DNA from: an uncultured Armatimonadota bacterium
Lineage (GTDB): Bacteria; Armatimonadota; Fimbriimonadia; Fimbriimonadales; Fimbriimonadaceae
DNA length: 64,000 nt
NCBI GenBank assembly: GCA_903927345.1
Contig: CAIYMO010000017.1
Span: 1-64,000 of the forward strand
Reading direction: 5' to 3'
Within the stretch, counting starts at the first letter, position 1. Every line of letters starts with the position of its first letter. The notes beneath the pieces are model-generated. The model saw nothing but the letters and a program-made list of their open reading frames with translations. It had not been told where the DNA came from and did not search any database. Below, in pieces: positions 52,128-63,378 of this stretch. A program made the position numbers and the translations under genes.

Positions 52128-53069
52128 TCACTTCGACGGAATCAGGCGCCAAACATCTGGATCCTCGGACCCGCAGTACCAAGCGCTCACCTTGTTGATC
52201 CCCAAAGGCTTCAACGCGGCAATCTTCTGCTCAAACGCCGCCCGACCCGAGAAATAAACCTTATCGGCTTGCACAAGCTCGCCGCTCGCCGCATCCACCC
52301 GAAACGGCAGCCGTGAAAGATCAGCATAAGTCAACGACGTCGCCGGCTTCACCCGCCAGTCGTAGCCGTACCAAGCCACCGCGATATCAACCTTCGAAGC
52401 CGGCATCTGGCTCAAGGCAAACTTCGCAACGCGAACGACCCACTCCGTCGGAGCAATCGAACCCGCATCCGAAGTTGACCAGTGAACGTCGTAACACATG
52501 ACCTTCACCCGGTCAGCCGCCGCGCCGATCGCCTTCCAGTCATGCGCCTTTGGCCCATCCCAGTTGCCCGGCTCCTCAGTCTTCGGGTGAACCGTGACCG
52601 AAAGGATCTTCTTCTTCGCATGAAGCCCCTTCGCCAACGCACCAACAAACTCAGAAAACGCCTTCCGATCCGTGGCCGCCAACGACTCAAAATCAAGATC
52701 GATCCCGTCGAGACCATCCTTCTGAGTCAGCTCAACCAGCTTAGCAACCGCCGCCTGAGACTTCTTCGGACTGTTCAACAGCAAAGTCATCCGCTTGGAA
52801 TCAAACCCGTCCGGATCCTCATAGTTGTTCACCATGCCCAGCATGCGAACCTTAAACTTCTTCGCCGTCGCCTGAACCCGCGCCCAATTGGAATCACTCC
52901 AAAGCGTGTTCATCACCACCGAACCGTCCGCCGACACGGTGTACCGCTGAGGCATAATCTCGCTCAGCTTCGCCGCCCGCTGCTCAAAGGTATCAATACT
53001 CGCCTGGTTAAAAGGAACAACCCAAGCGGAAACCTCCAAACTGGTCTGAAACAGGAATGGCAGAATCAT
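52128..53069 (-). CDS. GH18-family glycoside hydrolase
   Basis: A 313-residue protein from ATG 53069; the track's TTG 53090 overlaps the -10 box. A short hydrophobic N-terminus (ILPFLFQTSLEVSAW) may be a signal. The catalytic signature GLDGIDLDFES (DxxDxDxE, Glu128) is intact, followed by ILSVTVHPK, RVKVMCYDVHWSTS and a C-terminal DKVYFSGRAAFEQKIAAL... VSAWYCGSEDPDVWRLI. Such YaaH/chitinase-like enzymes cut beta-1,4 bonds in chitin or peptidoglycan. TATGGT ends six bases before the ATG; katG's terminator is just upstream. Confidence 0.9.
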   Translation of the reverse strand: MILPFLFQTSLEVSAWVVPFNQASIDTFEQRAAKLSEIMPQRYTVSADGSVVMNTLWSDSNWARVQATAKKFKVRMLGMVNNYEDPDGFDSKRMTLLLNSPKKSQAAVAKLVELTQKDGLDGIDLDFESLAATDRKAFSEFVGALAKGLHAKKKILSVTVHPKTEEPGNWDGPKAHDWKAIGAAADRVKVMCYDVHWSTSDAGSIAPTEWVVRVAKFALSQMPASKVDIAVAWYGYDWRVKPATSLTYADLSRLPFRVDAASGELVQADKVYFSGRAAFEQKIAALKPLGINKVSAWYCGSEDPDVWRLIPSK

Positions 53070-53075
53070 AACTGA

Positions 53076-53081
53076 ACCATA
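53076..53081 (-). promoter_or_regulatory. -10 box TATGGT of the GH18 gene
   Basis: On the minus strand TATGGT ends six bases before the ATG at 53069, directly behind the katG terminator. Confidence 0.45.
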
Positions 53082-53088
53082 CCCGTGC

Positions 53089-53123
53089 AAAAAGAAGCCA
53101 GAGCCGATGATTCAGCTCTGGCT
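53089..53123 (-). terminator. katG terminator
   Basis: On the minus strand AGCCAGAGC pairs with GCTCTGGCT around a 10-base loop and is followed by TCTTTTT, 19 bases after the katG stop. Confidence 0.92.
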
Positions 53124-53142
53124 ACTAATGTGGAGCGATCTC

Positions 53143-55416
<2,274 letters not shown>

Positions 55417-55545
55417 CTACGTCCCCTACAGCGTCAGAATCGCCGTTTCGAGCCCTTTCACTACACAATGGGGACAACTCAAAAATGGGTCGCGAGAGTT
55501 CTTTGAGCTACTTGCCTACCTCGACCATAAAGATGAAGTAAAAGA

Positions 55546-55620
55546 TGGTGGGCGGTACAGGACTTGAACCTGTGACCCCTACAGTGTCATTGTAGTGCTC
55601 TACCACTGAGCTAACCGCCC
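55546..55620 (-). tRNA. tRNA-Val (anticodon GAC)
   Basis: The minus strand gives acceptor GGGCGGT/ACCGCCC, D-arm GCTCAGTGGTAGAGC, anticodon stem CTACA/TGTAG with loop ATGACAC (GAC), T-arm ACAGG-TTCAAGT-CCTGT, discriminator A and encoded CCA. It reads GUC/GUU. Confidence 0.96.
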
Positions 55621-55687
55621 CCGGAGTCACTGTCAACAATTTGCCGACAGGAACTACTATTATCCTGATTTGTTCGCGTGTTCGCAA

Positions 55688-56443
55688 TCAGGGCTTCTTT
55701 GACAAGTCTTTGAAGAACTTTGTCAACTGCTCAAGAGCCTCTTCGGGAAGCTCATGGCCGCCATCCGAGACGTACCAAACCGAAGGGGCCTTACCTTCCC
55801 AAATCGTCGAGTTGTTACCATAGGGCTTACCCTCGCCCGTTGCTCCATTGACGCGCTTTGCCGAGTTGAACGAAAGCTGTTGACCAGCAAACTTCACGAT
55901 TGGATCATTCCGACCAGACACCGAAAAAAGCGCAGTCGGCTTGTTCTCGGGCAACGTACGGCCACCGCCGCAACAAACGCCCAGACCCTTGAAAAGGTTC
56001 GGATGAGAATTCCATGCCACCATCGTCATTGCACCGCCGTTAGAGTGACCCATCGAGAAAACATTTTTTTCATCGATCCGGTTGTTCTTTTTCGCCCACT
56101 CAAGCATCGCATCAAGAAACTTCTCGTCCCGATTACCCTCGGTGTTCACCCGTTGCTGCCAACCATTCTTCTTGCCGTCCGGATCGGTCATTCCCTTGGT
56201 CGGCAAGCCCTGCGGATACAGGGACACAGCCTGGGGCCATGTCTTGTTGAACTTAAATCGGTTCAGCGAATAGCGCATATTGCCGCCATGACCGTGGAAT
56301 GCGAACACCAAAGGTCTTGGTCGAGCATCTTTAGTCAGGGGGGCGTAAGCGATGAACTGGCGCTCCACACCGTCAACGGTAAGGGTGACGGTCTGGAGTC
56401 CGTCCGCCTGAGCTACTGCGAGTGCGATGATTGCGTTCAGCAT
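55688..56443 (-). CDS. Secreted PHB-depolymerase/CE1-type esterase (LpqC-like)
   Basis: A 251-residue alpha/beta hydrolase with a short signal segment (LNAIIALAVAQA). Oxyanion region LVFAFHGHGGN, nucleophile Ser134 in GHSNGG, acid Asp in SGRNDPIVKF, and His in DGGHELPEEA make a full triad. The family covers polyhydroxybutyrate depolymerases and feruloyl/acetyl esterases; the substrate is not clear. It follows the pilin-like gene after 35 bases with no terminator, so it may share the riboswitch-controlled transcript. Confidence 0.88.
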   Translation of the reverse strand: MLNAIIALAVAQADGLQTVTLTVDGVERQFIAYAPLTKDARPRPLVFAFHGHGGNMRYSLNRFKFNKTWPQAVSLYPQGLPTKGMTDPDGKKNGWQQRVNTEGNRDEKFLDAMLEWAKKNNRIDEKNVFSMGHSNGGAMTMVAWNSHPNLFKGLGVCCGGGRTLPENKPTALFSVSGRNDPIVKFAGQQLSFNSAKRVNGATGEGKPYGNNSTIWEGKAPSVWYVSDGGHELPEEALEQLTKFFKDLSKKP

Positions 56444-56478
56444 GTTGACTCAAACGGACGGCGGGGTCAAAGGTTCAG

Positions 56479-57240
56479 CTACTCGAGGTCGAATAGTTCA
56501 TCAGTCCCAAAGTTGCCATCCCGATCAATCTCACCGAGCGTATTCCTAGTGAAATCCGCCGAGTTGTAGCCGTACCCAAACGCTCCAGTTCTGTAAATCG
56601 GCGTTCGCGCGTTTGCATGAGTGTCTGTCCACAAAATGGTCCCTCGGCCAGAGTGACGCGCATGATACGAAGGGAAGTCAGACGAGGGTGGCTCCAAGTA
56701 AGTGTTTCCTTCCAGCGTGGGCGTTGAAGTTGACCAGTTGTTGATCCTCGCACAGGCCGCGAACGCTACTGTTTCACTCGGCGAGCCAATTGCCGTCGCA
56801 TTCACAGCAACCGGAGTCTCCGCCCAGGTCGGGGGAGCGTAGCTTGAGGGTGAAAGGTAACTGTAGTTGTAGCCGTAACCCGTAAATCCGACAACCGATC
56901 GCAATCGATTGGGGAAGGATGGGTCCTGTTGCACGCCCTTACCCTTGGTGTACGGAAACAGCAACCCGTCCTCCTCGCGCAAAACAGTTCCGTCAAAAGA
57001 TCCCCACCAATATCGAATGAGGGATGGTGTGGAGACAACGCGGACCCGCATCAGGGTGTCATCATAGTCCCCCGAATACATCGTCCAAGCAAGACCGATC
57101 TGCTTCAGATTGGAGATGGATTGAGTCTTTTTCGCAGCTTCTTTAGCCTGCGCAAAGACAGGAAATAGAATCGCGGCAAGGATTGCGATAATCGCAATGA
57201 CGACGAGAAGTTCGATAAGCGTAAACGCAGTTTTCTTCAT
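56479..57240 (-). CDS. DUF1559-type pilin/pseudopilin-like protein
   Basis: A 253-residue protein from ATG 57240 (GAGG eight bases upstream); the track start 57288 adds non-family sequence. The N-terminus [39 protein letters not shown] is a type IV prepilin leader and hydrophobic helix, with processing before Phe in TAFTLIE (the -1 residue is Ala, not the usual Gly). The globular part has [34 protein letters not shown] and a C-terminal [17 protein letters not shown] (the H-x-G-G-x-NxxxxDGH-like region of DUF1559/SBP_bac-type pilins). Such proteins are greatly expanded in Planctomycetes and Armatimonadota. A cobalamin-type riboswitch lies in its leader. Confidence 0.92.
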   Translation of the reverse strand: MKKTAFTLIELLVVIAIIAILAAILFPVFAQAKEAAKKTQSISNLKQIGLAWTMYSGDYDDTLMRVRVVSTPSLIRYWWGSFDGTVLREEDGLLFPYTKGKGVQQDPSFPNRLRSVVGFTGYGYNYSYLSPSSYAPPTWAETPVAVNATAIGSPSETVAFAACARINNWSTSTPTLEGNTYLEPPSSDFPSYHARHSGRGTILWTDTHANARTPIYRTGAFGYGYNSADFTRNTLGEIDRDGNFGTDELFDLE

Positions 57241-57339
57241 ATAGCCTCGGTTGAGGCCATCGTTAATGAGGGTGCCGTAACGCCCCAAACAGGGCGCTTC
57301 CCGCTACCAATGCTCGTTGGCGACAGCTTCTTTTTCAAC

Positions 57340-57455
57340 TCAAAGCGGGCATTCGGGCTCAGATATTTCTGTCTTGACCGTTGCGGCACAGCGCCGGACT
57401 TTCACCGGACTTTCCCCGTTCTTTCAGCGACTCCACGACGGAATCGCCTCTGAGA
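57340..57455 (-). promoter_or_regulatory. Cobalamin-type riboswitch ahead of the pilin-like gene
   Basis: Minus-strand leader between the divergent genes. The conserved core reads GTCCGGTGAAAGTCCGGC then GCTGTGCCGCAACGGTC, matching the cobalamin riboswitch pattern CCGGTGAAAxTCCGGxGCTGxxCCGCAACxGT. It is preceded by an 8-bp hairpin (GCGATTCC/GGAGTCGC) and followed by GAGCCCGAATGCCCGC, in the place of the B12 box. A second hairpin (GCGCCC...GGGCGT, about 57278-57297) between it and the ATG could be the expression platform; it has no T-run, so translation control is more likely. TATCAT near 57466-57471 may be the -10 box. Confidence 0.8.
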
Positions 57456-57512
57456 TGTGAGCAAGATGATACATGAAACCAGGGCAGATTTGCCGGGCAA
57501 AGCGGTAGGGTT

Positions 57513-60500
57513 ATGTCAATGAAATCTGTAAGAAGATTAGGGATTTTTGCGTTGGCCCTTGTTGCATCGTCCACCGCCCTCGCCGACGAACTTATCGGCG
57601 CCCGATGGCTCTCTCTAAGCCCAGATGGCTCACGATTGGCATTCAGCTACCAAGGTGACATTTGGGTTGCTCCTGCGAGCGGCGGCAAAGCCGTTCGAAT
57701 CACCGACAACGTCGAAATGGACGACCGTCCGGTCTGGAGCCCTGATGGCTCAAAAATCGCCTTCCAGAGCGATCGTTTCGGAAACTTTGATGTGTTCGTC
57801 GTCGGTGCTGACGGCGGAAAGCCAAAGCGGGTGACCTGGTTCTCGGGCAACGACGTTCCGTACTCCTGGGATGCCGACGGAAAATCGATCACTCTCATCC
57901 GTACGTTCGACAATGGCTACCGATCAGTCGTGACCCTGGATACCGAGACGCTCGGACTCAAAAGCCTGTTCAGCGACCAAATGCCGATTGACGCCCCCCA
58001 AGCTTCCCCGGAAGGCGACAAAGTTCTTTACGGACGCTTTGGATTCCCTTGGCAACGACCACGCTACCAAGGCTCTGCCGCCGAACAGCTTTGGCTGTTC
58101 GATAAGAAAACCGGGAAGCGAACCGAAGTCCGGAGCAACGGCTACCAGCACCTCTGGCCAAACATCACCAAATCAGGCATCTACGCAGTAACAATGACTG
58201 ACCCCGTCGCGAGCTCAAGCACCCTCACGAAGAGCGTCGGCAAGGTCACTTTCACCGTTGGTGGCACGCCAAACGTCTACAAGATCGATGCTAAAGGCTC
58301 CGCTAAGCGACTGACCAACTTCGCTGGTGATGGCGCGAGGTTCCTCGCAGCTTCGCGAGACGGCTCTCTACTTGCGTTCGAACGAGACGGATCGGTTTAC
58401 ACTCTTAAGCCAGGTGGAGAACCGGTGAAGGTCACCTTGACGGCGAACTTGGACGACAAGATTTCGACCGAGGAAAACGTCGTTCTCACCGAAGGCGCTG
58501 AGGCAGCAACGCTTAGCCCAGATGGATCCACCATTGTCTTTTCGGCTGGTAGCGAAATCTGGTCTGTCCCCGTCAAGAAGGGCGAAGGACCAAACCGAGA
58601 CGATGCCGTCCGATGGAGCGAGTGGGAAGGCGTCGATTCGGCTCCGATCTACACGCCAGATGGAAAGGGCGTTTTCTTCACGAGCGACCGCGAAGGTGCA
58701 CTTATGCTCTACCGATTGGATCTCGCAACCAAGAAGGCAGTCCGTGTCTCCACAGAGTCTGCCAGCGTGGAGAACCTGCAACTTACTCCCGACCGAAAGT
58801 CGCTCGCGTATCAGCAGTACGGTCCTAACGGAGGAATCTACACCGTTCCTGTAGAAGGCGGAAAGCCGACCCAAGTCGTCAAGCGTCCGGGCCGTGCCAA
58901 CCTTGAGTACAGTTTTTCACCCGATGGCAAGTACGTCGCCTTCGTCGAGATTCTCGAGGGAAGCGGACTCTACTACTGGGATTCCGGCAACAACGTCTTC
59001 GTTCAGGAACTCGCAACGGGCAAAAAGACGAACGTCACCCAAACCAACGCAGATCACCATGCGCCGATCTGGACTCCGGACGGAAAGTATCTCTACTTCC
59101 TCCGCTCAGGTGCGCTAACCGCGCTTCCGCTCAAGCCCGAAGAGCTTCGCTCAAACGAGCTCACGATGAAGTTCGAAAAGCCTAAGGACGCCGTCAAGGT
59201 TGAGATTGACTTCGAGGACATCGAAACCCGCTCACGACGCATCGGTGGCGTCAACGGTCCGATCTTCACCTTCGACAAGGAAGATGGATCGTTCTACTAT
59301 GCTGCTCCAGACGGAGTTTACAAAGCAGACTACAACGGTGAGAATCCACGCCGGGTCACCGGAGGATCCAACTGGGTCGAACTAAGTGAAGATGGACGCA
59401 CGCTTACCGTAACGCAGGGCGGACGAATCTATAACATCAACACCAAGGCTCCGGGCTTCCCCGCAATGCCGATCAGCTTCCGAGCTGAGTTCACCCGAGA
59501 TATCTCCAAGGTGCGCGCCGCTGCGTACCAGCAGTTCTGGAGAGCCTACAACGACTCCTTCTACGACCATAACTTCCACGGTCGTGACTGGAACACGATC
59601 GGCGAAAAGTATCGCAAGTTCTTGCCATCCGTTGGACACCGACGTGAAATGGCAACCCTGCTCGGATTCCTAACCGGCGAACTTGAGGCATCTCACGCTG
59701 AGGTCTCTCCAGGCCCCGGCGGAGCTCGTTCCACTTCATCAGCCGTACCAGGATTCGTCATCGACTACTCCTACTCGGGCCCCGGAATCAAGGTTCTGGA
59801 TGTCCCCAAACGCACGCCAGGAGCTTACGCAAAGACTAAGCTCAATCCTGGCGACGTCGTCACCAAAATCAACGGCAAAGAAGTAAGCACAAACGAAGCC
59901 CTCTTCCGAGACGTCCTCAACGACCAAGTTGGTCGAGAACTAACCATGACGGTAAAGGGAGTCGATGGCAAGGAACGAGAAGTCAAATCGAGAGCCCTTT
60001 CGACCGGTGAGTACGGCGGAATCATTCGTCAGAACAAGCTGGAATCGAACAGAAAGTGGGTTGAATCCAACTCCAACGGAGACTTCACGTACGTGCAGAT
60101 CGCCGGGATGGACGGTGGGTCGCTCGACCGATTCAATCAGCAGATCTGGCAATACGCGAAGGGCAAGAAGGGCGTCGTCATCGACGTTCGCGGAAACGGT
60201 GGCGGAAACACCGCAGACCGAATCATTGACATCCTCGAGCGACGCCAGAACATGAACTACGTTCCTCGCGATGAGGCGTTGGTTTCGGGTCCAGGAACGG
60301 TTCTGAATATGCCAATCGTTGTCATGTGCGACGAAACTAGCTTCTCCAACGCCGAAATGTTCCCTGAAGCGATGCGGGCCAGAAAGCTCGCCAAGATCGT
60401 CGGCCGCCCCACTAGCGGCTACGTCATCTACACGGGCGGACTTCCTCTTGTTGATGGAACCCAGGGTCGAATGCCGGGCACCGGCGTCTACCGAGTCGAC

Positions 60501-60623
60501 GGAACGCCGATGGAGAACATGGGCGTCGTTCCCGACTTCGTGATCGATGTGAGCCCAGAGCAGTATCTGCAAGGCTTCGATCCGCAATTGGCAAAGGCAA
60601 TCGAAGTTCTCCGAAAGGGGTGA
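57513..60623 (+). CDS. Tricorn-like S41 protease with propeller and PDZ domains
   Basis: A 1036-residue exported protein (an ATG at 57519 is an equally good start, seven bases after TAGGGT). Signal peptide KSVRRLGIFALALVASSTALA. Residues ~25-340 and ~340-650 are two TolB/PD40-type propellers (ARWLSLSPDGSRLAFSYQGDIWVAP; APIYTPDGKGVFFTSDREGALMLYRLD; YSFSPDGKYVAFVE). Then come the C1 helix bundle (FWRAYNDSFYDHNFHGRDW), a PDZ domain (TKLNPGDVVTKINGKEVSTNEALF) and the catalytic C2 domain with ELEASHAEV (His) and DETSFSNAEMFPEA (Ser). Architecture matches the tricorn core protease, here secreted. Degrades peptides to amino acids. Divergent from the riboswitch-controlled operon. Confidence 0.93.
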   Translation: MSMKSVRRLGIFALALVASSTALADELIGARWLSLSPDGSRLAFSYQGDIWVAPASGGKAVRITDNVEMDDRPVWSPDGSKIAFQSDRFGNFDVFVVGADGGKPKRVTWFSGNDVPYSWDADGKSITLIRTFDNGYRSVVTLDTETLGLKSLFSDQMPIDAPQASPEGDKVLYGRFGFPWQRPRYQGSAAEQLWLFDKKTGKRTEVRSNGYQHLWPNITKSGIYAVTMTDPVASSSTLTKSVGKVTFTVGGTPNVYKIDAKGSAKRLTNFAGDGARFLAASRDGSLLAFERDGSVYTLKPGGEPVKVTLTANLDDKISTEENVVLTEGAEAATLSPDGSTIVFSAGSEIWSVPVKKGEGPNRDDAVRWSEWEGVDSAPIYTPDGKGVFFTSDREGALMLYRLDLATKKAVRVSTESASVENLQLTPDRKSLAYQQYGPNGGIYTVPVEGGKPTQVVKRPGRANLEYSFSPDGKYVAFVEILEGSGLYYWDSGNNVFVQELATGKKTNVTQTNADHHAPIWTPDGKYLYFLRSGALTALPLKPEELRSNELTMKFEKPKDAVKVEIDFEDIETRSRRIGGVNGPIFTFDKEDGSFYYAAPDGVYKADYNGENPRRVTGGSNWVELSEDGRTLTVTQGGRIYNINTKAPGFPAMPISFRAEFTRDISKVRAAAYQQFWRAYNDSFYDHNFHGRDWNTIGEKYRKFLPSVGHRREMATLLGFLTGELEASHAEVSPGPGGARSTSSAVPGFVIDYSYSGPGIKVLDVPKRTPGAYAKTKLNPGDVVTKINGKEVSTNEALFRDVLNDQVGRELTMTVKGVDGKEREVKSRALSTGEYGGIIRQNKLESNRKWVESNSNGDFTYVQIAGMDGGSLDRFNQQIWQYAKGKKGVVIDVRGNGGGNTADRIIDILERRQNMNYVPRDEALVSGPGTVLNMPIVVMCDETSFSNAEMFPEAMRARKLAKIVGRPTSGYVIYTGGLPLVDGTQGRMPGTGVYRVDGTPMENMGVVPDFVIDVSPEQYLQGFDPQLAKAIEVLRKG

Positions 60624-60634
60624 ATGTACCCACT

Positions 60635-60665
60635 CCGCACGACATCCTCAGCGGTTGTCGTGCGG
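60635..60665. terminator. Hairpin between the protease and dinB-like genes
   Basis: CCGCACGACA and its perfect complement flank an 11-base loop. There is no T-run, so termination strength is uncertain. Confidence 0.5.
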
Positions 60666-60687
60666 GGTTCGGTACGCTAAGGATCTC

Positions 60688-61140
60688 ATGGCAAACAACT
60701 ACTTCTTCCAGATCGCGCACACGCCGGACACCTTGATCCGCATGGTCGACGCCATCCGACCGGAGCTGTTTGATACACAACTCGCGCCGGAGAAGTTCTC
60801 GCTGAGAGAGGTCATTGCCCACTTGGCAGACCTTGAGGAAACATGGTTGAACCGAATCACTTCGGCAATCGAATACCCCGGGAAAGAAGTCGAGAACTTC
60901 GACGAGGACCAACGAGCAATCGATCATCGTTACTCCCAGAAGGATATTCACCACGAGCTCGAAGTCTTCGACAATCGTCGCCGAGATACCGTCGCTTACC
61001 TCAGCGGACTTGCCGAGGATGATTGGTCGAACACGATCAGCCACCCAATGCACGGAGAAATGAGCGTCACCGACATCGTGATGTACATCGTCGGACACGA
61101 CATGTATCACGTGCACCAAGTTAGCCAGTATCTCAAGTAA
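60688..61140 (+). CDS. DinB-family putative metal-dependent hydrolase
   Basis: A 150-residue four-helix protein from ATG 60688 with AAGGA as Shine-Dalgarno; the track's earlier start falls in the hairpin. The DinB/YfiT metal triad appears as REVIAHLADLEETWLNR (first His) and VGHDMYHVHQVSQYL (second and third His). The family includes bacillithiol-type thiol transferases and DNA-damage-induced proteins without known function. Cytoplasmic. Position next to the secreted protease is probably incidental. Confidence 0.9.
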   Translation: MANNYFFQIAHTPDTLIRMVDAIRPELFDTQLAPEKFSLREVIAHLADLEETWLNRITSAIEYPGKEVENFDEDQRAIDHRYSQKDIHHELEVFDNRRRDTVAYLSGLAEDDWSNTISHPMHGEMSVTDIVMYIVGHDMYHVHQVSQYLK

Positions 61141-61152
61141 TCTTCATCGCAT

Positions 61153-63378
61153 ATGCGATGCGTATTTCTTGTCCCCCTTCTCCTGCCGACCCTATCCTTG
61201 GCAGGAGAAATCCAGTTCCGCGAGGGTGTTGCCCGTTCAATCAACGGCAATGCAAGGACCGTTGTTCGTACAGACGCGGTCGAAGCTGATCTCATTGCAG
61301 GGAAGCTAGATACTTCAGCTTGGAAGGTGGTCAAAGCGAACGACGGGGGAACCTTCTCTGGGCAGCCGTTCGGCTCTGGCTACGCGTTATTCACTGTGCA
61401 ATCCGACTCAGAGAAGTACATGCTTCTCGAAGCACGGGGGAACGGAATGGTCTATGTCAACGGCGTTCCACGAGCCGGAGACGTGTACTCCTTCGGATAC
61501 CTCTCCCTTCCTGTCAAGCTCCAAAAAGGCAAAAATGAGTTTCTGTTCACCGTTGCCCGGGGCTCTTTTTCGGCCAAGCTGATTGATCCTCCCGCATCCG
61601 TATCTCTCGATCTTCGCGATTCCACCCTTCCCGATATCATTCGCGGCGAGAAAGACTTGCTTCTGGGAGCTTTTGTTATCCGCAACGCGACCGGGGCTGA
61701 CCTAACCGACTTAGTCCTCGAGACAAACGGACAAAAGCACCCCGTTGCGAAGCTACTTGCCGAGTCCAGCGCCAAAGCCGCCTTTAAACTCAAACCAAAC
61801 CAAACGGGTGACTATTCGATCCGACTGCTTCAAAAAGGCAAACTCCTTGACCAAGCAAAGTTCAAGCTCCGGGTCCGAAATGCCAACGAAGTTCACAAGC
61901 GCACATTCCTCAGCCGAATCGACAACAGTGTCCAGTATTACGCCGTCAACCCTGCCCAAGCCGGTACCCAGGGACGCGCTTTGGCCCTCTCACTCCATGG
62001 CGCCAGCGTCGAAGCACTAGGTCAGTGCGAAGCGTACGGACCGAAGCAGAACTTCACCGTCGTCTGCCCAACCAACCGACGTCCCTACGGATTCGACTGG
62101 GAAGACGTTGGTCGACTCGACGCTCTCGAAGTCTTGGAACAGGCCCAAGCCCGCTACAAGCCAAACCCATCGCAGATTTATCTCACTGGGCACTCTATGG
62201 GTGGCCACGGCACCTGGAACATTGGTGCCCTCTTCCCAGACCGATTTGCCGTCATCGCCCCTTGTGCAGGCTGGATCAGCTTTGGTACATACGCAGGCGG
62301 CGCTTCCTACCCCGAATCGCCCATCGGTGACATGTTCCGGCGTGCAGGCTTGTCGAGCGACACGCTAACCATGAAGAGCAACTTGCTCTCGAAGCCAATC
62401 TTCATCAACCACGGTGACGCCGACGACAACGTCCCCGTAACCGAGGCACGAAGAATGCGACAAGAACTCGCTGAGAACAAGCACCTTGAATGGTACGAAG
62501 AGAAAGGCGGTGGTCACTGGTACGACTCAGATCCAGAACCCGGCGCAAGTGTCGAAGATTTCGCCCCGATCTTCAACCTCTTCGCAAAGACCGCGATTCC
62601 AACCCTCGCCTCCGTTCGAAAAATCGATTTCACGACGCCTAACCCCTACATTTCGCCGAAGTGCCACTGGGTAACGTTCAAATCCCAAACCCAAATCGGT
62701 GCCGCGTCAAACGTTCAAGCCAACAGCTATCCAGGACTCCGAAAGTTCGTCGTGGACACGACCAACGTCGCCAGCCTAACTCTCGACGCGTCTGTGCTCC
62801 TCGGCAGCGGACCGGTTGAGGTTGTATGGAATGGTAAGTCGGCCAAGTATGAGCCAACAGCAAATCAAATCAATCTCGGAACTGATCTCCCCGTTGGAAA
62901 AGGCTTCAAGGCAAGCCTTGACAACAACGTAGTCCTCGTTTACGGAACCCATGGTTCGGCAACGGAGAACGCCTGGATGCGCGCCAAGGCGAAGTTCGAT
63001 GCCGAGCAGTTTTGGTATCGGGGCAACTCCGGCGTCAACGTTATGTCCGACGATGAGTATCTGAAGTCCGGAGCTGGTCGAAACGCACTCTGCTATTCCG
63101 TTGGAAATGGCAATGCTCTCTTCCAGCCAAGCTTTGATATCCAAGGACGGCAAAGCGACTCCCTCCTTCTGCGTCGAGTGGATCAACAAGGCGTATCAAT
63201 GAGCTTCTTCCACGCGAACTCGGTGCAATCCGCTCGGCTCAGCGAGCGAATCCCGCTATTCAGCGCCGGAGTGGCAATCCCCGATATCTTGGTGATCAAC
63301 GCGTCAATGCTCAAAGACGGCATTAAGGGCGTGGAGGCGATCGGCTTCACTCCGAAAGACCTCATCTGGAACAAGTGA
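61153..63378 (+). CDS. Large exported alpha/beta-hydrolase (CE1/S9-like esterase)
   Basis: A 741-residue protein with a signal peptide (RCVFLVPLLLPTLSLAG). Residues ~20-245 are beta domains (DTSAWKVVKANDGGTFSG..., MVYVNGVPRAGDVYSFGYLSLPVKLQKGKNEFLF). The hydrolase domain (~270-480) has LALSLHGASVEALGQ (oxyanion), nucleophile Ser in TGHSMGGHGTWN, Asp in NHGDADDNVPV and His in GGGHWYD. The C-terminal ~250 residues are another beta-rich region with no known motif. Families with this triad include CE1 feruloyl/acetyl esterases and prolyl oligopeptidases; substrate unknown. TAATCT lies nine bases before the ATG. Overlaps the next gene by GTGA. Confidence 0.87.
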   Translation: MRCVFLVPLLLPTLSLAGEIQFREGVARSINGNARTVVRTDAVEADLIAGKLDTSAWKVVKANDGGTFSGQPFGSGYALFTVQSDSEKYMLLEARGNGMVYVNGVPRAGDVYSFGYLSLPVKLQKGKNEFLFTVARGSFSAKLIDPPASVSLDLRDSTLPDIIRGEKDLLLGAFVIRNATGADLTDLVLETNGQKHPVAKLLAESSAKAAFKLKPNQTGDYSIRLLQKGKLLDQAKFKLRVRNANEVHKRTFLSRIDNSVQYYAVNPAQAGTQGRALALSLHGASVEALGQCEAYGPKQNFTVVCPTNRRPYGFDWEDVGRLDALEVLEQAQARYKPNPSQIYLTGHSMGGHGTWNIGALFPDRFAVIAPCAGWISFGTYAGGASYPESPIGDMFRRAGLSSDTLTMKSNLLSKPIFINHGDADDNVPVTEARRMRQELAENKHLEWYEEKGGGHWYDSDPEPGASVEDFAPIFNLFAKTAIPTLASVRKIDFTTPNPYISPKCHWVTFKSQTQIGAASNVQANSYPGLRKFVVDTTNVASLTLDASVLLGSGPVEVVWNGKSAKYEPTANQINLGTDLPVGKGFKASLDNNVVLVYGTHGSATENAWMRAKAKFDAEQFWYRGNSGVNVMSDDEYLKSGAGRNALCYSVGNGNALFQPSFDIQGRQSDSLLLRRVDQQGVSMSFFHANSVQSARLSERIPLFSAGVAIPDILVINASMLKDGIKGVEAIGFTPKDLIWNK

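Noticed and set aside
57241-57512. GEMM (c-di-GMP) riboswitch ahead of the pilin-like gene
   Set aside because: Pilin genes are often under GEMM control, but the conserved GCACAGxGCAAACC core is absent; the cobalamin core is present instead.
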